Below are positions 24,433 through 35,400 of a stretch of 64,000 nt of DNA, piece after piece. Within the stretch, counting starts at the first letter, position 1. Every line of letters begins with the position of its first letter. Source of the DNA: Lachnospiraceae bacterium (GTDB taxonomy: Bacteria > Bacillota > Clostridia > Lachnospirales > Lachnospiraceae); assembly GCA_017526745.1 (NCBI GenBank), contig JAFXQX010000039.1:19874-83873 (forward strand), written 5' to 3'. The position numbers and the translations under genes are program-made. Under the pieces are notes generated by a model, which worked only from the letters and a program-made list of their open reading frames with translations, searched no databases and had not been told where the DNA came from.

Positions 24433-25809
24433 TCAGTCTTTTCGATCTTCTTTCGGAGTCTTGGAAAAGAACCGTTTGGCCATGAACATGGCCGGTGCGA
24501 CAGACAGGACAAATGAGAGAGGCTGTGCTTCCTGAACTCCGGCCAGACCCCTGACCATGGGAAGAAGTATCAGCATTGGGATCAGAAGTATACCCCCGCG
24601 CAGTGACGAGAGCACTGTCGCGGGGATTTTTTGTCCGCTTGACTGCATGAGCATCTCCGTGATCATGACGATCGGAAGAGGCACCTGCGACAGGCACTGA
24701 AGGATCAAAGCGCGTTTTCCGACCGCAATGACATCCGGATCGTCGCGGAACAGCCGTATCAGTTCTTCGGGGAAGATCAGAGCAAATACGGTAAGGACCG
24801 TCATCACGGCAAGTGACAGAAGAAGAGTGAACCGGTATGCTTCCCTTTGCCGCCTGTATTTGCCGGCACCGTAATTAAATGCGCATACCGGCTGGAATCC
24901 CTGCCCGATGCCCAGCGCGATCGCAACGAGAAAGAACGACACGCGCGTCACGATCGTCATTGCCGATACACCGGCATCGCCGGCAAACTGTGCAGCTTTG
25001 AAATTGATCAGGATCGTTGCCAGACTTCCAAGCCCCTGTCGCAACAGAGAAGGAAAGCCCGTTGTGATGATATCGGTCAGTTTCCCGCGTGCGGCATTGA
25101 CAAAAGAAAATGCCAACTTTGACTGTGTCTTATGTGACAGGAACATATACAGAAGGATCGAGAAGCTGATCACCTGGGAGATCGCAGTGGAAAGACCCGC
25201 CCCGGCGATCCCCATCTTCATTTGGAAGATGAACAGCGCATCTCCGCCGATATTGAGCACTCCTCCGGTCAGAAGGCCGATCATTCCGAGCTTGGCCTTT
25301 CCTTCATAACGGAGCATATTGTTGAGCGTAAAACTTGAGGAGCAAAACGGCGCAACGAACATGATGTTGTTAAGATAAGCCTTTGCATATGGTGCGATCG
25401 TGGGGGTGCTCCCGAGCATTACTATAAGTTCATCCTCAAATACAAATCCGAGGATCGCAATGATAACCCCGCATATAAACGATGCGGCAAATCCGGTCGA
25501 TGCCGTATAGCATGCGGAATTGGGATCTTTTGCTCCGAGAAGTCTTGAAAGGATGCTTCCGGCACCCTGGCCGAACATGAATCCGAATGCCTGGAGTATA
25601 GCCATAAATCCGAACACCACACCGACAGCTCCGCTTTGGGACGTGCCGAGGCTCCCGACGAATGCCGTGTCGACAAGATTATATATAGTCGTTGCCATCA
25701 TGCTCAGGATGGTAGGTATGGCAAGAGTCACTATAAGCTTACGTACAGGGACTTTTGTCAGGCGGTCGTATTGTTGTTGTGCACTTTCATTTGACATTTC
25801 CATAGCCAT
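24433..25809 (-). CDS. MATE family efflux transporter
   Basis: Cation-coupled multidrug/organic-cation exporter of about 458 residues with 12 transmembrane helices. It has the family opening VRKLIVTLAIPTILSMMATTIYNLVDTAFVG and the AFGFMFGQGAGSILSRLLGA segment. The C-terminal half repeats the pattern (RQGLGSLATILINFKAAQFAG, then IGQGFQPVCAFNYGA). The start is uncertain: ATG codons lie at residues 1, 3 and 5, there is no ribosome site, and a TATAAT-like element ends 2 bases before the first ATG. Translation may be leaderless or begin at residue 3 or 5. Confidence 0.88.
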   Translation of the reverse strand: MAMEMSNESAQQQYDRLTKVPVRKLIVTLAIPTILSMMATTIYNLVDTAFVGSLGTSQSGAVGVVFGFMAILQAFGFMFGQGAGSILSRLLGAKDPNSACYTASTGFAASFICGVIIAILGFVFEDELIVMLGSTPTIAPYAKAYLNNIMFVAPFCSSSFTLNNMLRYEGKAKLGMIGLLTGGVLNIGGDALFIFQMKMGIAGAGLSTAISQVISFSILLYMFLSHKTQSKLAFSFVNAARGKLTDIITTGFPSLLRQGLGSLATILINFKAAQFAGDAGVSAMTIVTRVSFFLVAIALGIGQGFQPVCAFNYGAGKYRRQREAYRFTLLLSLAVMTVLTVFALIFPEELIRLFRDDPDVIAVGKRALILQCLSQVPLPIVMITEMLMQSSGQKIPATVLSSLRGGILLIPMLILLPMVRGLAGVQEAQPLSFVLSVAPAMFMAKRFFSKTPKEDRKD

Positions 25810-25880
25810 GATTATACAATATCAAAATCATATTGCGCTACAGTGTCGGGTAAATAAAACATATATCAGGAGATACTAAC

Positions 25881-26396
25881 ATGAATAAACAACTTAAGAC
25901 ACTGGTGACGGCAGCTCTTCTTGCTGCCATGACAACTGTAGCAACTCTTGTTATCAGAATACCTGTCATTGCCACGAATGGATATGTGAACATCGGTGAT
26001 ACGATAGTTCTCGTTGCCGCGTGGCTTCTCGGAAACCCTTACGGCGCCCTTGCTGCCGGAATTGGTTCCGGCCTGGCCGATCTTCTTGCAGGCTATCCCG
26101 CATATATCCCCGGAACGGCAGTCATAAAATTCCTCATGGCCTTCATATGGACTCCGGTCTTTTTGTTCCTGTCCGGAAAAGGTCTTCCTTCCGCGGCATC
26201 CGCAGTTATCAGCAGCGTGATATCGGAAGTATGGATGATACTCGGTTACTTCCTGTATGAGTCTATCATTCTGGGATATGGACCGGGAGCACTCGGATCT
26301 GTCGCCGGAAACGCCATGCAGGCCGTTGCGGGTCTTGTTTTGGGCAGCATTTTGATGCTCGCGTTAAAAAAAGTAAAATACCTATTGACATACTAG
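25881..26396 (+). CDS. ECF transporter S component (riboflavin-type family, PF07155-like)
   Basis: Substrate-capture membrane subunit of an energy-coupling-factor vitamin importer, 171 residues with about five or six helices. The segment GYVNIGDTIVLVAAWLLGNP, then GALAAGIGSGLADLLAGYPAYIPGTAVIKFLMA, is the family core, with the conserved N-x-G-D near the substrate pocket. The energising EcfA/EcfT genes are not nearby, as is usual for group II ECF systems. The substrate could be riboflavin or another small vitamin or metabolite. AGGAGA precedes the ATG. The promoter of the next operon overlaps its 3' end. Confidence 0.82.
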   Translation: MNKQLKTLVTAALLAAMTTVATLVIRIPVIATNGYVNIGDTIVLVAAWLLGNPYGALAAGIGSGLADLLAGYPAYIPGTAVIKFLMAFIWTPVFLFLSGKGLPSAASAVISSVISEVWMILGYFLYESIILGYGPGALGSVAGNAMQAVAGLVLGSILMLALKKVKYLLTY

Positions 26397-26407
26397 GTAA
26401 ATAGTAT
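26379..26407 (+). promoter_or_regulatory. Candidate operators (two nested inverted repeats) in the metY promoter
   Basis: TACCTA (26379-26384) and TAGGTA (26394-26399) flank the -35 hexamer. ATACTA (26390-26395) and TAGTAT (26402-26407) fill the -35/-10 spacer. ATACC/GGTAT-like half-sites are known for Rrf2-family regulators such as CymR/IscR (general knowledge); the regulator here is not identified. Confidence 0.45.
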
Positions 26408-26413
26408 TATACT
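26385..26413 (+). promoter_or_regulatory. Strong sigma-A promoter of metY-cysK
   Basis: TTGACA (26385-26390), 17-base spacer, TATACT (26408-26413). The -35 lies inside the last codons of the ECF gene. An untranslated leader of roughly 75 bases follows, ending in AAGGAGGAG. Confidence 0.8.
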
Positions 26414-26494
26414 CCCCCTATACCCGAACACGCAATATGCATTTTTTGAAGTAGGAGTAGGCAGTCAAGTGATTTTACAAGGAGGAGTGATATT

Positions 26495-27772
26495 ATGAGC
26501 AACTACAGATTTGAGACACTTCAGTTACACGTGGGACAGGAAAAACCCGATCCCGCAACCGATGCGAGAGCTGTTCCGATCTACCAGACAACTTCATATG
26601 TTTTCAGGAACAGCAAACATGCCGCAGACCGTTTCGGACTGGCAGATGCCGGAAACATTTACGGCAGGCTTACGAACTCCACTCAGGGAGTGCTCGAGGA
26701 CAGGATAGCAGCACTCGAGGGAGGAAGCGCAGGACTGGCACTTGCATCGGGAGCTGCTGCGATAACGTACACAATAGAGGCACTTGCTGCCGGCGGCGGA
26801 CATATCGTTGCACAGAAGACGATCTACGGAGGAAGTTACAATCTTCTTGCCCATACACTTCCCCTTTACGGCATAAGGACTACTTTTGTGGATGCCCATA
26901 ACCTTGCGGAAGTTGAAGCTGCCATTGAGGATGATACAAGAGCGATCTATCTTGAGACACTCGGTAATCCCAACAGCGATATCCCCGATATCGATGCGAT
27001 CGCGAAGATAGCACACGCAAAGGGACTTCCGGTTGTTGTTGACAATACTTTCGGAACACCTTTTCTTATCCGCCCTATAGAACACGGAGCAGACATCGTC
27101 GTACATTCCGCAACAAAGTTCATCGGCGGTCACGGAACGACTCTGGGCGGCGTGATCGTAGAGTCCGGTAAGTTTGACTGGAAGGCAAGCGGTAAATATC
27201 CGAACATAGCCGATCCCAACCCCAGTTACCACGGCGTATCTTTTGCCGATGCAGTAGGCCCCGCAGCATTTGTCACATATATACGTGCGATACTTCTGCG
27301 TGATACCGGAGCAACGATAGCACCTTTTTCCGCCTTCCTTCTGCTTCAGGGCGTTGAGACGCTTTCACTCAGACTCGAAAGACATGCCGAAAACACCAAG
27401 AAGGTCGTTGAATACCTCTCCAAGCATCCGAAGGTTGCAAAGGTCAATCATCCTTCTCTTCCGGATCATCCCGATCACGAGCTTTACAAGAAGTATTTCC
27501 CGAACGGCGGAGCATCTATCTTCACCTTTGAGATAAAGGGCGGACAGGAAGCGGCATGGAAGTTTATCGATAACCTTAAGATATTCTCGCTGCTCGCAAA
27601 CGTTGCCGATGTTAAGAGCCTTGTTATCCATCCGGCATCAACCACACATTCGCAGCTGTCCGAAGAAGAGCTTGCCGATCAGGACATAACACCCGGAACC
27701 ATCCGCCTGTCGATCGGAACGGAACATATTGATGATATCATCGCAGACCTTGACGCAGCATTTAACGCGTGA
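26495..27772 (+). CDS. metY: O-acetylhomoserine aminocarboxypropyltransferase/sulfhydrylase
   Basis: PLP enzyme of 425 residues that makes homocysteine or methionine precursors from O-acetylhomoserine and sulfide or thiol. The start [20 protein letters not shown] and [14 protein letters not shown] are typical of the MetY branch of the Cys/Met metabolism family. [16 protein letters not shown] carries the Schiff-base Lys208, and [10 protein letters not shown] provides the PLP-ring Asp. The length (about 425) fits MetY rather than the shorter MetB/MetC (about 380-390). It is followed 27 bases later by cysK, forming a sulfide-assimilation operon behind one strong promoter with palindromic elements. 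Confidence 0.93.
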   Translation: MSNYRFETLQLHVGQEKPDPATDARAVPIYQTTSYVFRNSKHAADRFGLADAGNIYGRLTNSTQGVLEDRIAALEGGSAGLALASGAAAITYTIEALAAGGGHIVAQKTIYGGSYNLLAHTLPLYGIRTTFVDAHNLAEVEAAIEDDTRAIYLETLGNPNSDIPDIDAIAKIAHAKGLPVVVDNTFGTPFLIRPIEHGADIVVHSATKFIGGHGTTLGGVIVESGKFDWKASGKYPNIADPNPSYHGVSFADAVGPAAFVTYIRAILLRDTGATIAPFSAFLLLQGVETLSLRLERHAENTKKVVEYLSKHPKVAKVNHPSLPDHPDHELYKKYFPNGGASIFTFEIKGGQEAAWKFIDNLKIFSLLANVADVKSLVIHPASTTHSQLSEEELADQDITPGTIRLSIGTEHIDDIIADLDAAFNA

Positions 27773-27799
27773 TATCTTGAGGTCTAAAGGAGAAAAATC

Positions 27800-28729
27800 A
27801 TGGGAAAAATATTTAAGAGTGCAGTTGAACTTATAGGCAATACACCTCTCGTTGAGGTTTCCAACATCGAAAAGGAACTCGGACTTGAGGCTACGGTACT
27901 TGTTAAGCTGGAGTACTTCAATCCCGCGGGATCCGTTAAGGACCGTATCGCAAAAGCGATGATAGAAGATGCGGAGAAGAAAGGCATTCTGAAAGAGGGT
28001 TCGGTTATAATTGAGCCCACCAGCGGAAACACAGGTATAGGTCTTGCGGCCATAGCCGCATCAAAAGGATATCGTGCCATCTTCACGATGCCCGAGACAA
28101 TGAGTGTAGAGAGAAGGAACATCCTTAAGGCATACGGTGCCGAGATCGTACTTACAGACGGCACCAAGGGTATGAAGGGTGCCATCGCCAAGGCAGAGGA
28201 TCTTGCCGAGGAGATACCCGGCGGCTTCATTCCCGGACAGTTTGTCAATCCAGCCAATCCGGCCATCCACAAGGCTACAACCGGTCCCGAGATCTGGAGC
28301 GATACGGACGGAAAGGTCGATATATTCATTGCGGGTGTCGGAACGGGTGGTACCGTTACCGGAACAGGCGAATATCTGAAGGAGCAGAATCCTTCGATAA
28401 AGGTAGTCGCACTTGAACCCGAGGATTCCCCCGTGCTTTCGGAGGGCAGGAGCGGAGCTCATAAGATACAGGGTATCGGAGCGGGATTCGTTCCCGATGT
28501 TCTTAACACGAAAGTATATGATGAAGTGTTCAAGGCTCCGAGCCAGGCGGCATTTGAGACCGCAAAGCTTCTTGCCAGGAAGGAAGGCATTTCTGTCGGA
28601 ATATCAAGCGGAGCTGCACTTTACGCGGCGATCGAGTATGCCAGAAAGAGCGAGAACAAAGGCAAGACAATAGTTGCACTGCTTCCCGACAGCGGAGACA
28701 GATATTACTCCACGGCTTTGTTTGAATAA
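27800..28729 (+). CDS. cysK: Cysteine synthase (O-acetylserine sulfhydrylase)
   Basis: PLP enzyme of 309 residues that converts O-acetylserine and sulfide to cysteine. NPAGSVKDRIAKAMI carries the PLP Lys47, EPTSGNTGIGLA is the substrate-binding loop, GVGTGGTVTGTGEYL is the phosphate-binding loop, and LPDSGDRYYST near the C-terminus holds the conserved Ser and Asp. The order and length fit CysK. It lies just after metY and ends before a strong terminator. Confidence 0.94.
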   Translation: MGKIFKSAVELIGNTPLVEVSNIEKELGLEATVLVKLEYFNPAGSVKDRIAKAMIEDAEKKGILKEGSVIIEPTSGNTGIGLAAIAASKGYRAIFTMPETMSVERRNILKAYGAEIVLTDGTKGMKGAIAKAEDLAEEIPGGFIPGQFVNPANPAIHKATTGPEIWSDTDGKVDIFIAGVGTGGTVTGTGEYLKEQNPSIKVVALEPEDSPVLSEGRSGAHKIQGIGAGFVPDVLNTKVYDEVFKAPSQAAFETAKLLARKEGISVGISSGAALYAAIEYARKSENKGKTIVALLPDSGDRYYSTALFE

Positions 28730-28760
28730 GAAAGAGCCCTAAGATCTTAAAACACCAAAA

Positions 28761-28786
28761 AGCGCCGGCACATATGTGCCGGCGCT
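28761..28786. terminator. Strong bidirectional rho-independent terminator between cysK and purA
   Basis: A perfect 26-base palindrome with arm AGCGCCGGCACAT. AAAA precedes it and TTTATCTTTATC follows, so it can end both the cysK transcript and the convergent purA transcript. Confidence 0.85.
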
Positions 28787-28830
28787 TTATCTTTATCATT
28801 TCGGTAAGGGATCATTTAGTTTGTATCGGA

Positions 28831-30126
28831 TCACTTTATGGCAGAATCCCTGTAGATGATGTCGTCCCTTGCGGGCCCGTTTGATACCATCGTGATAGGG
28901 AATCCTATCTTCTTTTCTATGAACTCGATATACTTCCTGCAGTTTTCGGGAAGCTTGTCATACTCTTTGATCCCGGTTATATCGCATTTCCATCCGGGAA
29001 GTGTCTCATAAACAGGTTTTGCCTTCTGAAGGAGACGGGTCACAGGGAATGATGTTGTCACTTCACCGTCGATCTCGTATCCGACACAGACGGGTATCTC
29101 GTCAAGATAACCGAGTACGTCCAGCACCGTAAAGGCCACATCGGTCGTTCCCTGAAGGGCGCATCCGTATTTGGATGCTACACAGTCAAACCATCCCATT
29201 CTTCTCGGACGTCCCGTGGTCGCACCGTATTCTCCGCCGTCCCCGCCGCGCCTTCTGAGTTCATCGGCAACGGCCTCATCGGTTATCTCACTTACGAATT
29301 CGCCTGCACCGACAGCGGAAGAGTATGCCTTGCAGACCGAAATGATCTGCTTTATCTCGTAAGGAGGGATGCCGCATCCGACACCGCCGTATGCCGCTAT
29401 CGTATTTGAGGAAGTGACCATAGGATAGATGCCGTGGTCGCAGTCCTTGAGTGTTCCGAGCTGCCCCTCGAGCAGTATGGTCTTCTTGTTCTTGATCGCT
29501 TCGTGAAGATATGAAGAGACATCGCACACATAAGGCGCGATCATCTCTTTGTATTTCATGAGCGTATCATATGTTTCTTCAACGTCTATGAGCGGTTTGT
29601 GATACAGATGCTCGAGAAGGACGTTTTTCTGGACGCTCACGTTCTTTATCTTTTCTTTGAGCATATCCATATCATCCCACAGATCGCACACCTGGAATCC
29701 GATCTTGGCGAACTTGTCCGAATAGAACGGCGCTATGCCCGATTTTGTGGATCCGAACGATCTGCCTGCCAGTCGTTCTTCCTCGTATTCGTCAAACTTG
29801 ATATGGTAGGGCATTATGATCTGCGCACGTTCCGAGATGAGTATCACCGGCTTCGGTACGCCTTTTGAAACGATGCCTTCGATCTCACTGATCAGTATGG
29901 GAATGTTAAGAGCCACGCCGTTACCGATTATGTTTACGGTGTTTTCATTGAACACTCCGGATGGAAGCGTATGAAGCGCAAACTTTCCGTACTTGTTCTT
30001 TATAGTATGTCCGGCATTTGCTCCGCCCTGGAATCTTACTACAACGTCGGCATTCTGGGCCAGCATATCGGTGATCTTTCCTTTGCCCTCGTCTCCCCAG
30101 TTTGCCCCGACAACAGCTTTTACCAT
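28831..30126 (-). CDS. purA: Adenylosuccinate synthetase
   Basis: GTP-dependent enzyme of 431 residues that joins IMP and aspartate in AMP synthesis. VVGANWGDEGKGKITD is the P-loop-like start with the catalytic Asp. FQGGANAGHTI carries the catalytic His. LEGQLGTLKDCDHGIYPMVTSS matches the family motif, usually written with LDxDxGTYPYVTSS. TTGRPRRMGWFD lies in the C-terminal half. I chose the ATG behind GGAGG (start at 30126); the open frame extends upstream but lacks homology. It has its own promoter and a leader that can fold into a hairpin next to a T-rich run. Confidence 0.93.
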   Translation of the reverse strand: MVKAVVGANWGDEGKGKITDMLAQNADVVVRFQGGANAGHTIKNKYGKFALHTLPSGVFNENTVNIIGNGVALNIPILISEIEGIVSKGVPKPVILISERAQIIMPYHIKFDEYEEERLAGRSFGSTKSGIAPFYSDKFAKIGFQVCDLWDDMDMLKEKIKNVSVQKNVLLEHLYHKPLIDVEETYDTLMKYKEMIAPYVCDVSSYLHEAIKNKKTILLEGQLGTLKDCDHGIYPMVTSSNTIAAYGGVGCGIPPYEIKQIISVCKAYSSAVGAGEFVSEITDEAVADELRRRGGDGGEYGATTGRPRRMGWFDCVASKYGCALQGTTDVAFTVLDVLGYLDEIPVCVGYEIDGEVTTSFPVTRLLQKAKPVYETLPGWKCDITGIKEYDKLPENCRKYIEFIEKKIGFPITMVSNGPARDDIIYRDSAIK

Positions 30127-30140
30127 TGCATTACCTCCGT

Positions 30141-30180
30141 AAAAAATAAAAAAGGGTGTCATAAACACAGTTATGGCCCC
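30141..30180 (-). promoter_or_regulatory. Attenuator-like hairpin and U-tract in the purA leader
   Basis: Read on the minus strand, GGG at the 5' side and CCC at the 3' side close a stem whose inner arms are CATAA and TTATG, with an internal loop. The stem is followed at once by TTTTTTATTTTTT and then the purA ribosome site. This is terminator-like, but the stem is imperfect. Confidence 0.35.
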
Positions 30181-30194
30181 TTTGCCCACACATG

Positions 30195-30223
30195 AATATA
30201 TCCCTGTACAAAAAAAAAGTCAA
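30195..30223 (-). promoter_or_regulatory. purA promoter
   Basis: On the minus strand: TTGACT (30223-30218), 17-base spacer containing a T9 run, TATATT (30200-30195). Predicted start of transcription is about 60 bases before the purA ATG. Confidence 0.7.
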
Positions 30224-30306
30224 TAAAAAACGGGCCATATTATTTATTTTTTTACCTTATTGCATTATATTAATCTGTGTGGTCACAAACGGGAGGACGG
30301 GTCAAG

Positions 30307-32454
30307 GTGAAGACGAAATTCCACGGCTTTTCAGGCATCAACGACATAAACAGGACAAACCGCGCTGTCATGATCCTGGCGGGTATCCTTGTCAATGTCT
30401 TGCTTTCATTTGTCATGGACAGGCTGGGGATGCCGCTCTTTCTCGATACCGTCGGTACCATTGCCGTTGCGGCACTCGGGGGATACTTCCCCGGTATATT
30501 CACGGCTGTTGCAACGAATGTGATATGCACCTTCTTTAATAACAATGCCATCTATTTTTCGGCGATCAATGCCCTTATCGCGATCTTTACTTCATGGTTT
30601 GTGAAAAGATACAACCTTAAGAAGCCGGGTGTGATCGTTGCTTTCGTACTGAGCATTGCCTTTTCTGCCGCCCTTCTTTCGACGGTTCTCCAGCTGGGCG
30701 TTTTTTCCGGAGCTTACCATCCGGTCCTGAATCAGATGTCGCATTCACTTTCAGTTGCGACATCGCTTCCACGATATCTGGCATTCTTTCTGGCCAATTT
30801 CCTTCTCAATCTTCTTGATAAAGGCCTTGCAACAGCTCTGATGCTGCTGCTCGTACAGTTCATTCCGCAAAGGATCCTCAAGGGCATAGAACGGGGCGGA
30901 TGGATGCAGCGTCCGCTCTCCGAAAGCGAGATCGCTGCCATGAAGGAATGGAGCAGGGATGTCAGGACAAGCGTGCGTACCAAGACCGCAGTCACACTCG
31001 TGTTCACAGCCCTTATGATCATCATCGCGATGTCATGGATAAGCGTTAAGCTTTATTTTGACAACGTCAAGGAAGAAAAGACGAGAAATGCGGAAAATGC
31101 GGCCAAGTTTGTTGCCGATATCATTGACCCCGATAAGATCGATGATTTTCTCCGGGAGGGCCGTGCCGCGGAAGGATATAAAGAGACCGAGGACATGATG
31201 TACAAGATAAGGAACAATGCATCCGGAGTCGAGTATCTGTATGTGATAAGGATAGAAGAGGACGGCTGCAGGTTCATATTTGATCTGTCATCATGGGATG
31301 TGGAGGCAAATGAACCCGGAACACTCGTTCCTTTTGAGGAGGCGTTCATGCCGTATCTCCCCGATCTGTTTGCGGGACGTTCCATAGATCCCATCGAATC
31401 AAACGATGTGAGCGGATGGGTACTTACGGTATATTCTCCGGTAAGGGATGAGAGGGGACACTGCCTGGCCTATGTCGGTGCCGATGTTTCCCTTGTATAT
31501 ATGGCCGATTACATGAGTGAGTTCATTCTCAAAGTGCTCCTTATCGCACTCGGATTTTTCATGGTGATCATATCATATGCGATCTGGTCTACCGGCGTAT
31601 ACACGTCGTATCCGATAAGCAGCATCGCATCCTGCGTTGACCGTTTTGCCGCAACCGGAGATGATCAGGAAAAACTGGATGCCGATGTGCGCATGATCCG
31701 TGCCCTTGACATCCATACCGGAGATGAGGTCGAAAAACTCTACCATGCTATCTGCCGGATGACGGTCGATCAGGCTGACAGGATCAGGGATTTAAGACGT
31801 CTTTCCGATTCTACCGTCAAGATGCAGGACGGGCTCATAGTCACGATGGCAGACATGGTCGAGAGCCGGGACTCCGATACCGGAGCCCATGTACAGAAGA
31901 CATCGGCATATGTCAGGATAATCGTGGAAGGACTCAGGGACAAAGGGTACTATGCGGAAAAGATCACTCCGAAGTTCATTTCGGATGTCGTAAGATCCGC
32001 CCCGCTTCATGACGTCGGCAAGATCAATATTTCCGACAAGATACTCAATAAGCCCGGCAAGCTAGATGATGACGAATATGAGATCATGAAGACTCATACG
32101 ACTGCCGGCAAGAAGATCATGGAGAATGCTATCAGTACCGTAAAAGGCGAGAACTATCTGAAGGAAGCAAGGAACATGGCGGCATACCATCATGAGAGAT
32201 GGGACGGCAAAGGTTATCCCGAAGGCCTGCATGGCGAGGTGATACCCCTGTCGGCCCGTATCATGGCTGTTGCCGATGTATTTGATGCATTGGCATCGCC
32301 GCGTGTGTACAAGCCCGCATTTCCGCTTGAAAAAGCCCTTGCGATACTTGAAGAGGGCGCCGGAACACAGTTCGATCCGAAGTGTGTGGAAGTGTTCATG
32401 GACTCGCTCGATGAGGTTAAGATCATTCTGAAGAAATACAATCAGACTGTATAG
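30307..32454 (+). CDS. Membrane HD-GYP c-di-GMP phosphodiesterase with extracellular sensor
   Basis: 715-residue receptor. The N-terminal 190 residues contain several helices with an ECF-like/MASE-like look ([23 protein letters not shown]). A further helix near residue 230-250 is followed by an extracellular Cache-like domain ([19 protein letters not shown], then [12 protein letters not shown] and [20 protein letters not shown]), another helix and a HAMP-like linker. The C-terminal HD-GYP domain has H568-D569 in [23 protein letters not shown] and [14 protein letters not shown] chose the GTG at 30307, about 10 bases after GGGAGGA. All catalytic HD-GYP motifs are intact, so it should hydrolyse c-di-GMP. 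The propeller kinase gene follows 11 bases later. Confidence 0.87.
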   Translation: MKTKFHGFSGINDINRTNRAVMILAGILVNVLLSFVMDRLGMPLFLDTVGTIAVAALGGYFPGIFTAVATNVICTFFNNNAIYFSAINALIAIFTSWFVKRYNLKKPGVIVAFVLSIAFSAALLSTVLQLGVFSGAYHPVLNQMSHSLSVATSLPRYLAFFLANFLLNLLDKGLATALMLLLVQFIPQRILKGIERGGWMQRPLSESEIAAMKEWSRDVRTSVRTKTAVTLVFTALMIIIAMSWISVKLYFDNVKEEKTRNAENAAKFVADIIDPDKIDDFLREGRAAEGYKETEDMMYKIRNNASGVEYLYVIRIEEDGCRFIFDLSSWDVEANEPGTLVPFEEAFMPYLPDLFAGRSIDPIESNDVSGWVLTVYSPVRDERGHCLAYVGADVSLVYMADYMSEFILKVLLIALGFFMVIISYAIWSTGVYTSYPISSIASCVDRFAATGDDQEKLDADVRMIRALDIHTGDEVEKLYHAICRMTVDQADRIRDLRRLSDSTVKMQDGLIVTMADMVESRDSDTGAHVQKTSAYVRIIVEGLRDKGYYAEKITPKFISDVVRSAPLHDVGKINISDKILNKPGKLDDDEYEIMKTHTTAGKKIMENAISTVKGENYLKEARNMAAYHHERWDGKGYPEGLHGEVIPLSARIMAVADVFDALASPRVYKPAFPLEKALAILEEGAGTQFDPKCVEVFMDSLDEVKIILKKYNQTV

Positions 32455-32465
32455 ACGGAGATGAG

Positions 32466-35400
32466 ATGACTGGTTATAAGATCGTAAAGGCAGCCGCCCT
32501 GGCTGCAGTAATATCCGGTTTGACGCTGCTTGTTCCGGTGACGGCACATGCAGACGGTGATGCGCGCCCCGGAGGCGGATATGCCGCAACCGGCCAGATC
32601 GGGGATGTCGGATATTCGGAAACGATATACGATGCAACGAACGGCCTTCCGACATCGGATGCAAATTATATTATGGCTTCATCGGACGGCCACATCTGGA
32701 TCGGAGGCTACAGCGGAATCATACGTTATGACGGTACTTCGTTTGAAAGACTCGATCCTTCGGAGGGCCTTACGAGCGGCCGGGTCATCTTTGAGGACAG
32801 CCTTAACAGGATATGGGTCGGGACCAATGATAACGGAGCGGTAGTGATTGACAAAAACACTTCAAGGCACTATACGTTCAGGGACGGTCTTGCCTCATCG
32901 AGTGTGCGGTCATTTGCGGAAGATCCCGACGGTAACATATTCATGGGTACGACTGCGGGGGTTGCGTATGTCGACAATAACATGAAGCTTAACGTTTTAT
33001 ATGACGACAGGATAGCCGATGAAGTCATACAAAAGCTTGAGACCGACGCTTCCGGGACCATATACGGCATTACCAGGACGGGCAAGATGTTCACTATCGA
33101 CAGATTTGAGGTGTCTTCATTTTACGAAAGCCCGGATCTGGGGTTAGAACATGTTTCCACATTTATGACTGACCCCGTAAACGGCGGCATCGTCTATCTG
33201 TGCACGGATGAAGACGTGATATATCACGGAAGTTTGGGCAGCAGTCTTGGCGAGATGGAAAAGATCAAAGTGGCATCCATGTCAGGGATCCGTTGGATCA
33301 GTTATGACTGCGGACGGATATGGCTTGCATCGGCACAGATGATCGGTTATCTGACTGCGGATGATCATTTCCATCTGCTCGATAACCTTCCCATGGACAG
33401 TGCGATCGAGATGATGACATCGGACTATCAGGGCAATATGTGGTTTGCATCATCCACCCAGGGCGTGATGAAGATCGCGACCAATAATTTTGTTGATATA
33501 AACGACAAATACGGTATTCCGAATGAAGTAACGAATGCAACCTGTCTTCATAACGACAGACTGTACATAGGAACAGACAACGGACTGTTCATACTGGACA
33601 GGGAAGAAGGTGCGATAACCGACAGACTGACCGAGTATCTTGAAGGTACAAGGATCAGATGCATTATGGAAGATCCCGAAGGCAATCTGTGGATCTCGAC
33701 ATATACGAATGATCTGGGACTTGTGTTCCAGGGCCCGGAAGGCGTTATAGAGACCTTTACAAAAGAAAACGGAATGCCTGACGACCAGATCAGATGCACG
33801 GCGATGGCGGCGGACGGATCCGTACTTGCAGGGACTAACGGCGGTCTTGCGATAATAAAGGACAAAAAGGTCATCCGCACCGTCGGCGATAAGGAAGGCA
33901 TGAAGAACACGGTGCTCCTTACCGTATGTGAGGGTGACAACAATAAGATATACGCCGGAACAGACGGTGACGGCATATATATCATCGACGAATCGGGCGG
34001 CGGGGTCAAACGCATCGGACGCGAGGACGGACTGACAAGCGATGTCATACTGCGTATCAAGAAGGACGAGGAAAGGGGTGTGTATTATGTGATCACATCC
34101 AATTCCATAGAATACATCAGGAACGATACCGTTAAGGAAGTTTCGACATTTCCTTACAACAACAATTATGATATCTACGCCGATGACAACGGACTGTTAT
34201 GGATACTGTCTTCCTACGGCATATATAACGTCAGCGCACAGGATATCATTGATGATAACGTTAGTCAGTACAGGATATATACGATCGCAAACGGACTTAC
34301 GTGCACGGCGACAAGCAATTCTTACAGTGCGCTTGATGACCGGAAGAATCTGTATATTTCCGGACGTGAAGGAGTCAGCCGCGTAAACATAGACCATTTC
34401 TATTCGGACAGTGCGGAGATAAAAACTTCGGTCAATTCGATATACTGCGATGACACACGTATCCTGCCGGATGAGCGCGGAGTATATACGATACCGCCTT
34501 TTGACGGACGTATTAAGATCACCGCTTCCGTCATGGACTATACGATGAAGGATCCGATGGTAAGAGTCTACCTCGAAGGCAGTGATGATGCAGGTATCAC
34601 GGCAAAGAGGAGCGAACTGACTTCACTTGAATACACCGGACTGTCATACGGTAATTACACCCTTCACATTCAGGTGCTCGATGATGACAGGAGTACAGTC
34701 CTTCTGGATAACAGGTTTTCGATCGTCAAGGAACCGAGGATCACGGAGCTTGTGATATTCCGGCTCATGATCGTCATGCTGCTCGTTCTGGCAGCGGGCC
34801 TTATCGTTTGGCGTGTCATGAAATCTACGGTCATCCGCAGACAGTATGACGAGATACGTCAGGCGAAGGATGAGGCGGAACGGGCCAACTCGGCCAAGTC
34901 TAGATTCCTTGCGAATATGTCTCATGAGATTAGGACTCCCATCAACACGATAATGGGTATGGACGAGATGATCCTGAGGGAGGATGCCAAGGAAGTTCCC
35001 AAGGGATACTATATGTCTGTCATCAACTATGCTCTCGATATAAGAAACGCATCCGAATCGCTTCTGGGACTGATAAACGATCTTCTTGATATGTCCAAGA
35101 TCGAATCAGGGAAGATGCATCTTGTAGAGCAGGAATATGATGTATGCGAACTGCTGCGCTCGATAGTTTCCATGATCAGGGTAAGAAGTACCGAAAAGGA
35201 ACTCGCGTTTGACGTTGTCGTGGATGAGATCATGCCGGTGCGGCTGTATGGTGATGCCCAGAAGATTAGGCAGATCGTGTTGAACCTTCTTACCAATGCG
35301 GTAAAGTATACCGATGTCGGAGGATTTTCACTGAATGTGACCGTGGCCGAGAGAACGGATGACAGGTGTGTCATCAGGTTTGGCGTTATGGACACCGGGA

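Noticed and set aside
24426..24435. Palindrome TGACCGGTCA between the convergent DegV and MATE genes
   Set aside because: It is self-complementary with no loop and no U-tract, so it cannot act as a terminator hairpin; too short to claim as an operator.
26414..26494. Possible SAM or T-box riboswitch upstream of metY
   Set aside because: The leader is only about 75 bases with no multi-stem structure, T-box sequence or terminator visible.
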